Positions 17,327-26,058 of a stretch of DNA of 64,000 nt are shown piece by piece. The notes beneath the pieces were generated by a model, which saw only the letters and a program-made list of their open reading frames with translations, had not been told where the DNA came from and ran no database searches. Position numbers and translations under genes: made by a program. How positions within the stretch are numbered: the first letter of the stretch is position 1; every line of letters starts with the position of its first letter. Source of the DNA: Rhodococcus sp. SGAir0479 (GTDB taxonomy: Bacteria; Actinomycetota; Actinomycetes; Mycobacteriales; Mycobacteriaceae); contig NZ_CP039432.1 of the NCBI RefSeq assembly GCF_005484805.1, positions 2,480,001 through 2,544,000 on the forward strand, given 5' to 3'.

Positions 17327-19582
17327 CTAGGACTTCTCCAGAAACTCGATCCGCTCGGCGTCCAGCGCGGACGCCACCATCGCCGCGAGTCCGGGGTGCT
17401 CGGCCAGATCCGGGTCCGCCTCCGTGACGTCGCGGGCGAACTCGCGGGCGGCCTCGATCACATCCTCGTGTTCGAGCAAGGACAGCAGCCGCAGCGTGGT
17501 GGCGCTGCCGGACTGTGCCGCGCCCAGGACGTCACCCTCGCGTCGCTGACGCAGATCCAGCTGCGCCAACTCGAAGCCGTCGTTGGTACCGGCCACCGCG
17601 GTGAGCCGCTCGAAGGCCGGCGAGCCCGGCATCATGTCGGTGATGAGGATGCACAGTCCCTGGTGACTGCCCCGGCCCACCCGACCGCGCAACTGGTGGA
17701 GCTGGCTGACACCGAACCGGTCGGCGTCCACGAGCACCATGACCGTCGCGTTGGGGACGTTCACCCCGACCTCGACGACGGTCGTGCACACCAGCACGTC
17801 GATCTCGCCGGCCGTGAAATCGCGCATCACCGCGTCCTTCTCGTCCGACGGCAGCCGCCCGTGCAGCAGACCCAGGCGCAGGTCCCGCATCGGTCCGGAC
17901 CGCAACTGGTCGAACAGGTCCACCGCCGACGTCGTCTCGGGCGGCTCCTTGCCCGCCTTGATCAGTTCCGCGTCGCTCTCACCGTCGCCGATCCGGGAAC
18001 ACACCACGTAGGCCTGGCGGCCGGCGGCGACCTCCTCGCTGATCCGCTCCCACGCCCGGCCCACCCACTGCGGGGTCTGCCGCGCCGCGACCACCTTGCT
18101 GACGATCGGGGCGCGGCCCTGCGGGAGCTGCCGCAACGTCGACGTCTCGAGGTCGCCGAGGACCGTCATCGCGATCGTGCGCGGGATGGGGGTGGCCGTC
18201 ATCACCAGGACGTGCGGGCTGATGCCGTCGCGCGCCCGGGAACGCAGCTCGTCACGCTGCTCCACGCCGAAGCGGTGTTGCTCGTCGATCACCACGAAGC
18301 CCAGGTCGAAGAACTCCACCCGGTCCTGGATGAGCGCGTGCGTGCCGATCACGATGCCGGCGTCACCGGTCACGATGTCGAGGAGCGCCGCCCGCCGGGC
18401 CGCGGTCGACATCGACCCGGTCAGCAGCGTCACCTTGGTGGCGACGTCCTCGGCCCCCAGTTCGCCCGCGACGCCGAGCGGCCCGAGCAACTCGCGCAGG
18501 GACCGTGCGTGTTGCGCTGCAAGCACTTCCGTGGGGGCGAGCAGTGCGCACTGGTATCCGGCGTCGATGGCCTGGAGCATCGCGCGCAACGCCACGATCG
18601 TCTTGCCCGAACCGACCTCGCCCTGCAGCAGGCGGTTCATCGGGTGGGGGCGGGCGAGGTCGGCGGCGATCTCGCGCGCCACCTCCTGCTGCCCCTCGGT
18701 GAGCTCGAACGGCAACCGCTGGTCGAAGGCGGCCGCGAGCCCGTCCGGCTCGGGTGGGCACTCGGGGGCGACGCGGGACGCGACGTCCCGGCGACGCCGG
18801 GCCAGGACCAACTGCAGGGCGGCGGCCTCGTCGAAGCGCAGCCGTTCCTGCGCCTGGCCGATGTCGTCGCGGTGGTCGGGCAGGTGCACCTTGCGCAGCG
18901 CCTCGTCCAGACCGATCAGACCGTGCTCCTCCCGTACCGCACGCGGCAGCGGGTCGTCGACGGTGTCGAGCTGATCGAGCACCTGCCGGACACAACGCAG
19001 GATCGTCCAGCTCTCCACCTCCCGGGTCGCCGGATAGAGCGGAATCAGCTCCCGATCGAAGATCGACATGTCGACCGAGGCCCCGGTGTCCTGGGTGGCG
19101 CGGGCCATTCCGGCGAGGGCACCGGCCCCCTTGACGTGCGCCATGGACACCACCGGATCCTCCCCGTCGGTCGGCTCGGGCAGGATGAGATAGCTCGGAT
19201 GGGTCAGGCTCCACTTGCCGCGGAAGTACTTGACCGTGCCCGAGAACATCGCCCGCACCCCGGCACGGACCGCGTGCTTGACCTTGTGCGGGTTGAAGAA
19301 GGTGACGTCCACGCTCTGCGATTCCGCGGCGAGCACGACCTTGAGCATCTGCCCGCGCCGGCTCTTCATGTTCACGACGTCGGCCTTGACGACCCGCGCG
19401 ATGATCGTCACGTGCGAGCCCTCCTCGGGCTCCTTCTCGGTGAGCTCCCGCCCCTGCGCGGCGTACCGGTGCGGGTAGTGCCGCAACAGGTCCTCGACCG
19501 TGCGGATGTCGAAGGCGTCGACGAGCGCGTCGGCCGTCTTCGCTCCCAACAGCTGGTCGAGACGATCGTTCAGCGTTGCCAT
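17327..19582 (-). CDS. recG: ATP-dependent DNA helicase RecG
   Basis: Fork-reversal and branch-migration helicase of about 751 residues. The N-terminal wedge/OB domain (about 1-260) includes YPHRYAAQG and an OB-type region. Superfamily 2 motifs follow: Walker A GEVGSGKT, motif Ia LLAPTEVLAAQH, motif II DEQHRFGVEQR, motif III MTATPIPRT, and motifs V-VI STT-type VVEVGVNVPNATVMV and QLRGRVGRG. The C-terminal wedge-locking tail DFQLRQREGD-type appears as ELAQLDLRQRREGDVLG. The ATG at 19582 begins MATLNDRLDQLLG. The DAK2-type gene lies 34 bases upstream, a conserved pairing. Confidence 0.96.
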   Translation of the reverse strand: MATLNDRLDQLLGAKTADALVDAFDIRTVEDLLRHYPHRYAAQGRELTEKEPEEGSHVTIIARVVKADVVNMKSRRGQMLKVVLAAESQSVDVTFFNPHKVKHAVRAGVRAMFSGTVKYFRGKWSLTHPSYLILPEPTDGEDPVVSMAHVKGAGALAGMARATQDTGASVDMSIFDRELIPLYPATREVESWTILRCVRQVLDQLDTVDDPLPRAVREEHGLIGLDEALRKVHLPDHRDDIGQAQERLRFDEAAALQLVLARRRRDVASRVAPECPPEPDGLAAAFDQRLPFELTEGQQEVAREIAADLARPHPMNRLLQGEVGSGKTIVALRAMLQAIDAGYQCALLAPTEVLAAQHARSLRELLGPLGVAGELGAEDVATKVTLLTGSMSTAARRAALLDIVTGDAGIVIGTHALIQDRVEFFDLGFVVIDEQHRFGVEQRDELRSRARDGISPHVLVMTATPIPRTIAMTVLGDLETSTLRQLPQGRAPIVSKVVAARQTPQWVGRAWERISEEVAAGRQAYVVCSRIGDGESDAELIKAGKEPPETTSAVDLFDQLRSGPMRDLRLGLLHGRLPSDEKDAVMRDFTAGEIDVLVCTTVVEVGVNVPNATVMVLVDADRFGVSQLHQLRGRVGRGSHQGLCILITDMMPGSPAFERLTAVAGTNDGFELAQLDLRQRREGDVLGAAQSGSATTLRLLSLLEHEDVIEAAREFARDVTEADPDLAEHPGLAAMVASALDAERIEFLEKS

Positions 19583-19616
19583 CCTCGTGCCGTCCCTCCG
19601 TGTCCTACTCGACGTC

Positions 19617-21260
19617 CTACTCGACGCCGAACTGCAGCAGGTCGCGACTCTGCCCGCCCCGGTACACCATGACCTCGACGCCCGGGTGCCGTGCGGCGAT
19701 GTACGCCTCCACGCGCGCGCCCAGTTCCTCGGACGCCTTCGCACCCAACAGGATGGTGACCAGTTCGCCGCCCGCCCCCAACACCAGGTCGACCAGGCGG
19801 CAGCCCGCGGTGGCGACGTCGGGTTCGATCACGACCACCTCGTGCCCGACCAGTCCGAGACAGTCGCCCGGTTCGCAGGTTCCGACGTACGTCAGCGCGC
19901 GCTGTTCGGCGATGCGCAGCGAACCCCACCGGGTCGCGGCGGCAGCCTCGGACATGGAGAACGCGTCGTCGACGGCGATCCGTCCGGGGTCGTGCACCGC
20001 GAGCGCCGCGAGCGCCTGGACGGTCGAGGAACTCGGCAGGAACACCACCTCGCGCCCGTCCGCACGTGCCTGGGCGCCGACGGCGACGAGGTCCTGGGCG
20101 GGCAGTGCTCCGTTGGGCAGGACCAGCACCTCGCGCCGGCCGGTGCCCCTGATCGCGGCCAGCAGCCGGGTGCGCGAGAGCCCGCCGTCCGCGCGGAGCA
20201 CGTGCGCGCCCTCGGCGGCGAACAGGTCGGCAGCGCCGTCGCCCTCCACCACCGACACGACGGCACGTGGTCCCCGGCCGGTGACCGCGGTCCGCGCCGC
20301 GTCGAGCACGAAGCACGTGATGCGCACCTCGGAGAGCGTTCCGGCCGCGAGCCCCGCCTCCACGGCGGCGCCCGCGTCGCCGCAGTGCACGTGCACGGAC
20401 CAGGTCGCCCCGGCGTCATCGACGTCACCGCCGTCGCTCACGATGACTACCGAGTCGCCGAGGTCGCCGAGCCGTGACCGGAGCGCGTCGATCCGACCGC
20501 GATCACTGTCCGACACGAGGTACATCACCTCGTAGTCCTGTCCCGACGCCTCGTGCACGAAGTGCGGCGCCGGGTGCTCGGCGTCCACTGCGCCGGTGCG
20601 GCGGGCAGGTGCGGGGGCACGCTCCGGCGCGTGCCCGGTCACCACTTCGACGAGCGCATCGAGGATGACGACCAGTCCGCGACCACCCGCGTCGACCACC
20701 CCGGCGGCCGAGAGGACGTCGAGTTGGGCGGGGGTGCGCGAGAGCGCGTCGGCGGCGGCGTCGGCGGCGGTGCGCAGGAGCTGGCACAGTCCCGTGTCCG
20801 CCCCGGCCGTGTCGGTGGCACGGGCCGCGGCCTCGAGGACCGTCACGATCGTTCCCGGCATCGGGACGCTCACGGCGTCGAGCGCCAGGTCGGTTGCGTG
20901 ACGGAACGCCGAGCGCACCGTGTCCACGTCGAGCACCTCGGGGGTCGCCGAGTCCGTGATGCCGCGGGCGAATCCGCGCAGCACCTGCGACAGGATGGCG
21001 CCCGAGTTCCCCCGCGCCCCCGACACCGCTCCCCGCGCGAGTGCCCGGGCGACCGACGACGCGGAGCCGGTGGCGGGGGCGTCGACGGCGCGAACCGCGG
21101 ACCGCATCGTGGCCAGGAGGTTGGTGCCGGTGTCCGCATCCGGGACGGGGAAGACGTTGAGGTCGTTGATCTCGTCGCAGTGCCGCTCGAGACCGGTCAC
21201 GCACGCGCGGGCCCACCGGTGCAGGGTCGGGCCGTCCACCGTCTCCGGGACCTCGAGCAC
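19617..21260 (-). CDS. DAK2-domain FakA-like protein (YloV family)
   Basis: A protein of 547 residues with the DhaL-like (DAK2) kinase domain at about 10-205: the Asp-rich metal site [15 protein letters not shown] and the loop [17 protein letters not shown] are clear. The rest matches the DegV-interacting middle and C-terminal domains of FakA/YloV ([48 protein letters not shown]). In Staphylococcus aureus FakA phosphorylates fatty acids held by FakB; M. tuberculosis Rv2974c is the syntenic relative. No FakB/DegV gene is in the window. The GTG at 21260 begins the protein ([10 protein letters not shown]). It precedes recG with a 34-base gap. Confidence 0.88.
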   Translation of the reverse strand: MLEVPETVDGPTLHRWARACVTGLERHCDEINDLNVFPVPDADTGTNLLATMRSAVRAVDAPATGSASSVARALARGAVSGARGNSGAILSQVLRGFARGITDSATPEVLDVDTVRSAFRHATDLALDAVSVPMPGTIVTVLEAAARATDTAGADTGLCQLLRTAADAAADALSRTPAQLDVLSAAGVVDAGGRGLVVILDALVEVVTGHAPERAPAPARRTGAVDAEHPAPHFVHEASGQDYEVMYLVSDSDRGRIDALRSRLGDLGDSVVIVSDGGDVDDAGATWSVHVHCGDAGAAVEAGLAAGTLSEVRITCFVLDAARTAVTGRGPRAVVSVVEGDGAADLFAAEGAHVLRADGGLSRTRLLAAIRGTGRREVLVLPNGALPAQDLVAVGAQARADGREVVFLPSSSTVQALAALAVHDPGRIAVDDAFSMSEAAAATRWGSLRIAEQRALTYVGTCEPGDCLGLVGHEVVVIEPDVATAGCRLVDLVLGAGGELVTILLGAKASEELGARVEAYIAARHPGVEVMVYRGGQSRDLLQFGVE

Positions 21261-21575
21261 TCGCCTGTCCTCTCCTGCACCGACCTCGCACGATCACCGG
21301 ACCGGCACCCGTCACGCGGCCGCCGGTCCTGTCGGCCCAGCCTAGCGGGGACGACGGACAACCCTCCTGTCCTGCGCCCGAACCGTGGAAGGTACGGTCT
21401 GTCGAGTCCTTCGACGAGGTTCGGGGTGCCCTTTTCCGTCACGACCATGGTGATTTGGCCATTCGAGGCGGGAGCGGTTACCCTTGCTAGGTTGCCTCGC
21501 ACGAGCAGCTCAGCTGTGCGTGTTCGAAGGCGCCGCAACAAGACAATGTTTGACTATCACAAGGAGTTCGCGACT
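21261..21575. other. 315-base divergent intergenic region (DAK2 gene / rpmB)
   Basis: It must hold promoters for the minus-strand DAK2-recG pair and for rpmB. The segment TTGCTAGGTT near 21484-21493 resembles an extended -10 element for rpmB. I find no gene, riboswitch, or Zur-type palindrome that I would defend. Confidence 0.5.
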
Positions 21576-21767
21576 ATGGCTGCCGTCTGCGACGTTTGCG
21601 CCAAGGGCCCCGGCTTCGGTAAGTCGGTCTCGCACTCGCACCGGCGTACCAACCGTCGCTGGAACCCGAACATCCAGACCGTTCGTGCCGAGGTTGCCCC
21701 GGGCAACACCAAGAAGCTGAACGTCTGCACCTCCTGCCTCAAGGCCGGCAAGGTCGTCCGCGGCTGA
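21576..21767 (+). CDS. rpmB: 50S ribosomal protein L28 (zinc-binding form)
   Basis: A 63-residue protein beginning [20 protein letters not shown]. Cys5, Cys8, Cys51 and Cys54 form two CxxC pairs, so this is the zinc-binding (C+) form. The AAGGAG ribosome-binding site at 21561-21566 sits 9 bases before the ATG. Upstream in-frame codons exist but are not conserved. A strong hairpin terminator follows, so it is transcribed alone. Confidence 0.97.
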   Translation: MAAVCDVCAKGPGFGKSVSHSHRRTNRRWNPNIQTVRAEVAPGNTKKLNVCTSCLKAGKVVRG

Positions 21768-21790
21768 GACGCCGTCCCGGACAGTTCTCG

Positions 21791-21831
21791 ACTGGACCCC
21801 CGACACCGAAGTGTCGGGGGTCCAGTCGTTT
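21791..21831 (+). terminator. Intrinsic terminator after rpmB
   Basis: A perfect 16-bp stem (21791-21806 with 21811-21826), a CGAA tetraloop and a CGTTTTC tail. It is 23 bases after the rpmB stop. Confidence 0.9.
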
Positions 21832-21911
21832 TCGGCTCGGTGCGCGAGACAGTCGCGGTGGATGGGACAGCACTGGCGTCCTCCCCGCGCGTGGCGACTA
21901 CTGTGCTCCAC

Positions 21912-22706
21912 GTGACTGCAACAGACGCACCCAGCAATGTCCGGATCGAGGACGGTGTTCTGCGCGTGGCCGTGGCCACCGCCGCGAACGGAACCTCGCT
22001 CGACATCGAGGGCATCACTCAGGCCACCGCGGCCCTGCGCGAGGCGGGCGACGACGTGCGCGCCGTGCTTCTCGTCGGTGACGGCGCGAACTTCTGCGCC
22101 GGCGGCAACGTGCGGGCCTTCGCGTCGGCGGAGAACCGCGGCGAGTTCGTCGGCGAGATCGCGCGCGCGTTCCACGAGTTCGTCCGCGCCCTGGACGAGA
22201 CGTCCGCGCCGGTGGTGGCGGCCGTCCACGGTTGGGCGGCCGGCGCCGGTATGTCCATCGTGTGCCTGGCCGACATCGCGATCGGCGGGACCTCCACCAA
22301 GCTGCGGCCGGCGTACCCGTCGATCGGCTTCACCCCGGACGGCGGCATGTCGTGGACTCTGCCCAGGATCGTCGGGGCGTCGCGGGCCCGCGAGATCCTG
22401 CTCACCGACGCCGTTCTCAACAGCGACGAGGCGTGCCGCTTGGGTCTGCTGAGTCGCCTGGTCGAGGACGACCAGGTCCAGGACGAGGCCCTGCGGCTCG
22501 CGCGCATGCTCGCCGCCGGTCCGACCGCCTCCTACGCGGGCATCAAGGCCCTGTTCGTGAGCAGCCGCACCAACACGCTGTCGGAACAGCTCGACGCCGA
22601 GACCGCCTCCATCTCCGCCGCGGCGGACGGAGCGACCGGACGTGAGGGCGTCGACGCCTTCGTCGAGAAGCGTCGTCCCGACTTCTCCTCGGTCCGCGAC
22701 GCCTAG
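21912..22706 (+). CDS. Enoyl-CoA hydratase/isomerase-family protein
   Basis: A crotonase-fold protein of about 264 residues. The oxyanion-hole segments are NFCAGGNVRAFA and HGWAAGAGMSIVCLADIAI. At the position of the second catalytic acid, the sequence reads SIGFTPDGGMSWTLPR, like PaaG-type isomerases, where an Asp replaces the usual Glu. It may therefore isomerise rather than hydrate enoyl-CoA; the substrate is unknown. GTG at 21912 (VTATDAP) is chosen as the start; GTG at 21903 or 21840 would add residues, the latter starting just after the rpmB terminator. It is convergent with ung. Confidence 0.8.
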   Translation: MTATDAPSNVRIEDGVLRVAVATAANGTSLDIEGITQATAALREAGDDVRAVLLVGDGANFCAGGNVRAFASAENRGEFVGEIARAFHEFVRALDETSAPVVAAVHGWAAGAGMSIVCLADIAIGGTSTKLRPAYPSIGFTPDGGMSWTLPRIVGASRAREILLTDAVLNSDEACRLGLLSRLVEDDQVQDEALRLARMLAAGPTASYAGIKALFVSSRTNTLSEQLDAETASISAAADGATGREGVDAFVEKRRPDFSSVRDA

Positions 22707-22718
22707 TCCCGAACCCTC

Positions 22719-22765
22719 GTGCCCCGGTCGCCGGTCCGGACTCCACCGTCCCGGCGACCGGGCAC
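22719..22765. terminator. Bidirectional hairpin between the crotonase gene and ung
   Basis: A 15-bp stem with one bulged C: 22719-22734 pairs with 22751-22765. It lies between the two convergent stop codons and probably ends transcription from both sides. Confidence 0.75.
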
Positions 22766-22773
22766 GCACGTCC

Positions 22774-23451
22774 TCAGGGCAGACGCCAGTCCACCGGGTC
22801 CGCACCGAGTTCCGTCAGGAGCGCGTTGGCGCGGCTGAAGGGCCGGGACCCGAAGAACCCACGTGACGCCGACAACGGCGAGGGGTGCGCCGATTCCACG
22901 GTGGGGACATCACCCAGCATCGGTTTCAGGGTGGCCGCATCGCGGCCCCACAGGATCGCCACCATCGGCGTCCCGCGCTCGACGAGCGCGCGAATCGCCT
23001 GCTCGGTGACGGCCTCCCAGCCCTTGCGACGATGCGATCCGGCCTCCCCCGGCGCGACGGTGAGCACCCGGTTGAGCAACAGGACGCCGTTCTCGGTCCA
23101 CGGGGTGAGATCACCGTTCGAGGGGGTCGGGTAGCCGAGGTCCCGGCTGTACTCGGCGAAGATGTTGTTCAGGCTCCGCGGCACGGGCCGCACGTCCGGC
23201 GCGACCGAAAAGCTCAGCCCCACAGCGTGTCCCGGAGTCGGATACGGATCCTGGCCGACGATCAGCACACGCACGTCCTCGAAGGGTTGCGTGAAGGCGC
23301 GCAGCACGTCGGCGCCTGCCGGCAGGTACCGGCGTCCTGCCGCGACCTCGGCCCGCAGGAAGTCGCCCATCTCGGCGATCCGCCCCTCGACGGGCGCCAG
23401 GGCCTTGGCCCAGCCCGGATCGATCAGGTCGACCAATTCCTTCGTCACCAT
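22774..23451 (-). CDS. ung: Uracil-DNA glycosylase, family 1
   Basis: Repair enzyme of 225 residues that removes uracil from DNA. The catalytic water-activating motif is [18 protein letters not shown], and the DNA-intercalation motif [14 protein letters not shown] is intact. The family segment LLLNRVLTV is present. The ATG at 23451 shares one base with the stop of the carbonic anhydrase-like gene (TGATG), so the two are probably coupled. Confidence 0.97.
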   Translation of the reverse strand: MVTKELVDLIDPGWAKALAPVEGRIAEMGDFLRAEVAAGRRYLPAGADVLRAFTQPFEDVRVLIVGQDPYPTPGHAVGLSFSVAPDVRPVPRSLNNIFAEYSRDLGYPTPSNGDLTPWTENGVLLLNRVLTVAPGEAGSHRRKGWEAVTEQAIRALVERGTPMVAILWGRDAATLKPMLGDVPTVESAHPSPLSASRGFFGSRPFSRANALLTELGADPVDWRLP

Positions 23452-23972
23452 CAGTCGAGCCTGCGCAGCGCGTCGCGGTAGTACGCGGCGTTGGCCTGGT
23501 ACAGCTTCACGTTGAGGTCGAGATGACCCTCGGGGACCTCGTAGCCCTCCCGCACCTTGGCCGGCACCCCGAGCGCCATGCTGCGCGGCGGCACCTCGAA
23601 CTTGAACGGGACCACGGCACCGGCGCCGACGATCGACCCCGCGCCCACGACCGAACCGTTGAGCACCACGGAGCCGGACGCGATGAGGCAGTGGTCGCCG
23701 ATCGTGGCGCCCTCGATGTGGGCATTGTGGCCCACCACGCAGCCTGCCCCGATGACGGTGGCGTCGATCGACGTGCAGTGGACGATCGTGCCGTCCTGGA
23801 TGTTGGTGCCGTCGCCCACGCTGATCGTGCCGTAGTCGCCGCGCAGTACCGCCTGGGGCCACACCGACGCGCCCGCTCCGAGCGTGACCGCACCGATCAC
23901 GACGGCGTCGGGGTGGACGTAGGCGTCCGGCGCGATGTCCGGCTCGCGATCACCGAGTGCATAGATAGCCAT
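23451..23972 (-). CDS. Gamma-carbonic anhydrase-family hexapeptide protein
   Basis: A 173-residue left-handed beta-helix protein with hexapeptide repeats from about residue 15 to 135. Candidate zinc histidines are in TIVHCTSI and [11 protein letters not shown], spaced as in gamma-class carbonic anhydrases (YrdA/CaiE-like). A C-terminal helix follows ([17 protein letters not shown]). Whether it hydrates CO2 or serves another metal-dependent role is not decidable. It overlaps ung by one base and follows thiL by 9 bases, so thiL, this gene and ung form one transcription unit. Confidence 0.85.
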   Translation of the reverse strand: MAIYALGDREPDIAPDAYVHPDAVVIGAVTLGAGASVWPQAVLRGDYGTISVGDGTNIQDGTIVHCTSIDATVIGAGCVVGHNAHIEGATIGDHCLIASGSVVLNGSVVGAGSIVGAGAVVPFKFEVPPRSMALGVPAKVREGYEVPEGHLDLNVKLYQANAAYYRDALRRLD

Positions 23973-23981
23973 GTCTGCAAC

Positions 23982-25040
23982 CTATCCCGCGTCGAAGCTC
24001 TGCCAGCCGCCGGACGCCGCCCAGTCCCGTCCGTCGACCAGAACCCCCGGCGCATCCTCCCCCGACACGACGTCCCCGATCACGGTCCATCCCGCGGGCA
24101 GTTCGGTCTCCGGCGCGAACGTCGCCACCAGCGCGTGATCCTCGCCACCGGTCAGGATCCACTCCCACGGATCGATGTGCAGCACCTCGCCCGCGGCCTC
24201 CAGTAGCGGGTCGCCGCCGAAGAGTCGGCGGTCGATCCGGATCCGGACCTCCGACGCCTCCGCGATGTGGCGCAGGTCCGCGACGAGGCCGTCGGAGATG
24301 TCGGTCATGGCGTGGGCGCCGGCACGGGCGGCGTCCACACCCGCCGTGTACGGGGGCGACGGCACACGGTGCGCATCGATCAGCGGAGCGGACGAGGGAT
24401 CGGTGCCGGCATGCGCGGTCGACAGGAACGCCAGACCCGCGGCCGAGTGCCCCAGCGTTCCCGCGACGGCGACGACGTCACCGGCGCGGGCGCCCGAGCG
24501 GAGCACCGGTGCGCGGCCCTCGAGGTCGCCGAGCACGGTCACCGACACCACGACGGCGGCGGACTGCACGAGGTCTCCACCGACCACGCCGGCATCGAGC
24601 GCCTCCGCCGCGAGCCCGATGCCGTCCGAGATGCCCGAGGCCACCGACACGGGGGTGTCGGGCGGGCAGCCCAACGACACCAGGAAGGCGGTCGGCCGGC
24701 CGCCCATCGCGGCGATGTCGGCACCGTTCTGCGCCACAGCCTTCCGGCCGACCTGTTCGGGCGTGGACCAGTCCAGCCGGAAGTGCCGGCCCTCGACGAG
24801 CATGTCCGCCGACACCGCGACGCGGCCGTCGGCGGCCCGTACCACCGCGGCGTCGTCGCCGGGCCCGAGAAGTGTCGTGGGCGGTTGCCGCCGCCGCTCG
24901 ACCGCGCGGCCGATCACCGCGAACTCGCCGAGTTCGGCAACGGTGGGGTCGGCCTGGTACCGCCCGGTGCGCGGGGTGTCGATGATCGTCCTCCGAAGTA
25001 TCGTTCGAATGCGTCGTTCCGGCCGGTCGCGCCAGGTCAC
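23982..25040 (-). CDS. thiL: Thiamine-monophosphate kinase (start uncertain)
   Basis: ThiL phosphorylates thiamine monophosphate to the active diphosphate. Motifs are clear: LGEFAVIGRAV, LLGPGDDAAVV, the metal site SADMLVEGRHF, GVVGGDLVQS and DISDGLVADLRHIAEAS. The GTG at 25040 gives 352 residues but has no ribosome-binding site and adds about 20 residues beyond the usual start. A perfect GGAGG lies at 24990-24994, six bases before an ATC codon at 24983; that codon would give an N-terminus of the length seen in mycobacterial ThiL. The true start may therefore be a rare ATC. The gene heads a thiL-carbonic anhydrase-ung unit. Confidence 0.92.
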   Translation of the reverse strand: MTWRDRPERRIRTILRRTIIDTPRTGRYQADPTVAELGEFAVIGRAVERRRQPPTTLLGPGDDAAVVRAADGRVAVSADMLVEGRHFRLDWSTPEQVGRKAVAQNGADIAAMGGRPTAFLVSLGCPPDTPVSVASGISDGIGLAAEALDAGVVGGDLVQSAAVVVSVTVLGDLEGRAPVLRSGARAGDVVAVAGTLGHSAAGLAFLSTAHAGTDPSSAPLIDAHRVPSPPYTAGVDAARAGAHAMTDISDGLVADLRHIAEASEVRIRIDRRLFGGDPLLEAAGEVLHIDPWEWILTGGEDHALVATFAPETELPAGWTVIGDVVSGEDAPGVLVDGRDWAASGGWQSFDAG

Positions 25041-25187
25041 ACGTTCGGACTGGCATCGCGACTGGGGTACCTTTTAATTTGCGGCCGGACATCCCGGTAC
25101 GGGTCTGCCCGCGGTCCCGGAGACACTACCGAGACGGCGGTGACTCTACCGAGACGACGGCGCACGACGACGGGAAGGGATGGACCC

Positions 25188-25436
25188 GTGGCGCAGGCAT
25201 TCGTGCTGATCCAGACCGAGGTCGGGAAGGCCGCCGCGGTCGCAGCGACGCTGTCCCGGATCCCGGGCGTCGCCTCCGCCGAGGACGTGCGGGGACCCTA
25301 CGACGTGATCGCCCGAGTGGGCGCCCCCGTCGAGTCGGGCCTGTCCGACGTCGTCGACGACATGAAGAAGGTGCCGGGCATCACCCGGATCCTGACCTGC
25401 CAGATCGCGGCTCCGGCCGCGCCGACCGAGAACTGA
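25188..25436 (+). CDS. Stand-alone AsnC/Lrp ligand-binding (RAM) domain protein
   Basis: An 82-residue protein that is only the C-terminal ligand-binding domain of Lrp/AsnC regulators, without a DNA-binding domain. It begins VAQAFVLIQTEVGKAAAVAA and shows the RAM pattern: strand, helix, GVASAEDVRGPYDVIARV, then GLSDVVDDMKKVPGITRILTC. Such proteins form oligomers and bind small effectors, often amino acids. The GTG at 25188 has a GGGAAGGGA ribosome-binding site. The DUF3515 gene starts one base after its stop, so they are one operon. Confidence 0.88.
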   Translation: MAQAFVLIQTEVGKAAAVAATLSRIPGVASAEDVRGPYDVIARVGAPVESGLSDVVDDMKKVPGITRILTCQIAAPAAPTEN

Positions 25437-25437
25437 G

Positions 25438-26025
25438 ATGTCCGAACCCGAACCGCATGCCCCCGCAGCTTCCGAAACCGAACCCACCGAGAAGCGCCAC
25501 CCGGCGCTGATCGCGACGGCAGTGGCACTGCCCGTCGCGCTGGTCGTGGGCGTGATCGCCGCCGCCGCGATCGCGAACCGCTCCCCCGCCAAGGAGGATG
25601 TCGGTCTCGGCCCCGTCGAGGCGCCCGCCGCGCAGTCCAGCGAGTGCACGACGCTCATGTCCGACCTGCCCGAGAGCCTCGGCGACTACACCCGCGCCCA
25701 GTTGCGGGATCCGGCGCCCGAGGCGACCGCGGCATGGCAACCGGCCGAGGGCGATCCCGTGGTGATGCGGTGCGGGCTGCCGCGACCGCCCGAGTTCGAC
25801 CAGGCGTCGCCGCTCAGCGTCGTGGACGGCGTGCAGTGGTTCGAGATCTCCGGCGCCGCGCAGGGCATCGAGGCCAGCACGTGGTACGCGGTCGACCGCG
25901 GGGTCTACGTCGCGGTCACCGTCCCCAACGGGTCCGGTCCCACGCCGCTGCAGGACGCGTCCGCGGCGGTGTCGAAGGCGCTGCCTCCGCAGCCGCTCGA
26001 CCCGGCGCCGATCTCCAACCCCTGA
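25438..26025 (+). CDS. DUF3515-family membrane-anchored protein
   Basis: A 195-residue protein with a short cytoplasmic N-terminus, one membrane segment at about 24-47 (LIATAVALPVALVVGVIAAAAIA) and an exported domain. The exported part has two cysteines (SSECTTLMSDLPESLGDYTR and VVMRCGLPRP) that could form a disulfide, and the family segment GVQWFEIS. DUF3515 proteins lie near ddl and thiL throughout the mycolata; function is unknown. It is coupled to the RAM-domain gene upstream and is convergent with ddl. Confidence 0.85.
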   Translation: MSEPEPHAPAASETEPTEKRHPALIATAVALPVALVVGVIAAAAIANRSPAKEDVGLGPVEAPAAQSSECTTLMSDLPESLGDYTRAQLRDPAPEATAAWQPAEGDPVVMRCGLPRPPEFDQASPLSVVDGVQWFEISGAAQGIEASTWYAVDRGVYVAVTVPNGSGPTPLQDASAAVSKALPPQPLDPAPISNP

Positions 26026-26058
26026 GTCCGACGCAGCCCGGCCTCGCGCGGCCCGGTG

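Noticed and set aside
15058-17427. Plus-strand open frame of 789 codons
   Set aside because: It is antisense to pyc and shows no domain or RBS; pyc on the other strand is certain.
17261-19672. Plus-strand open frame of 803 codons
   Set aside because: It is antisense to recG and has shadow-frame composition.
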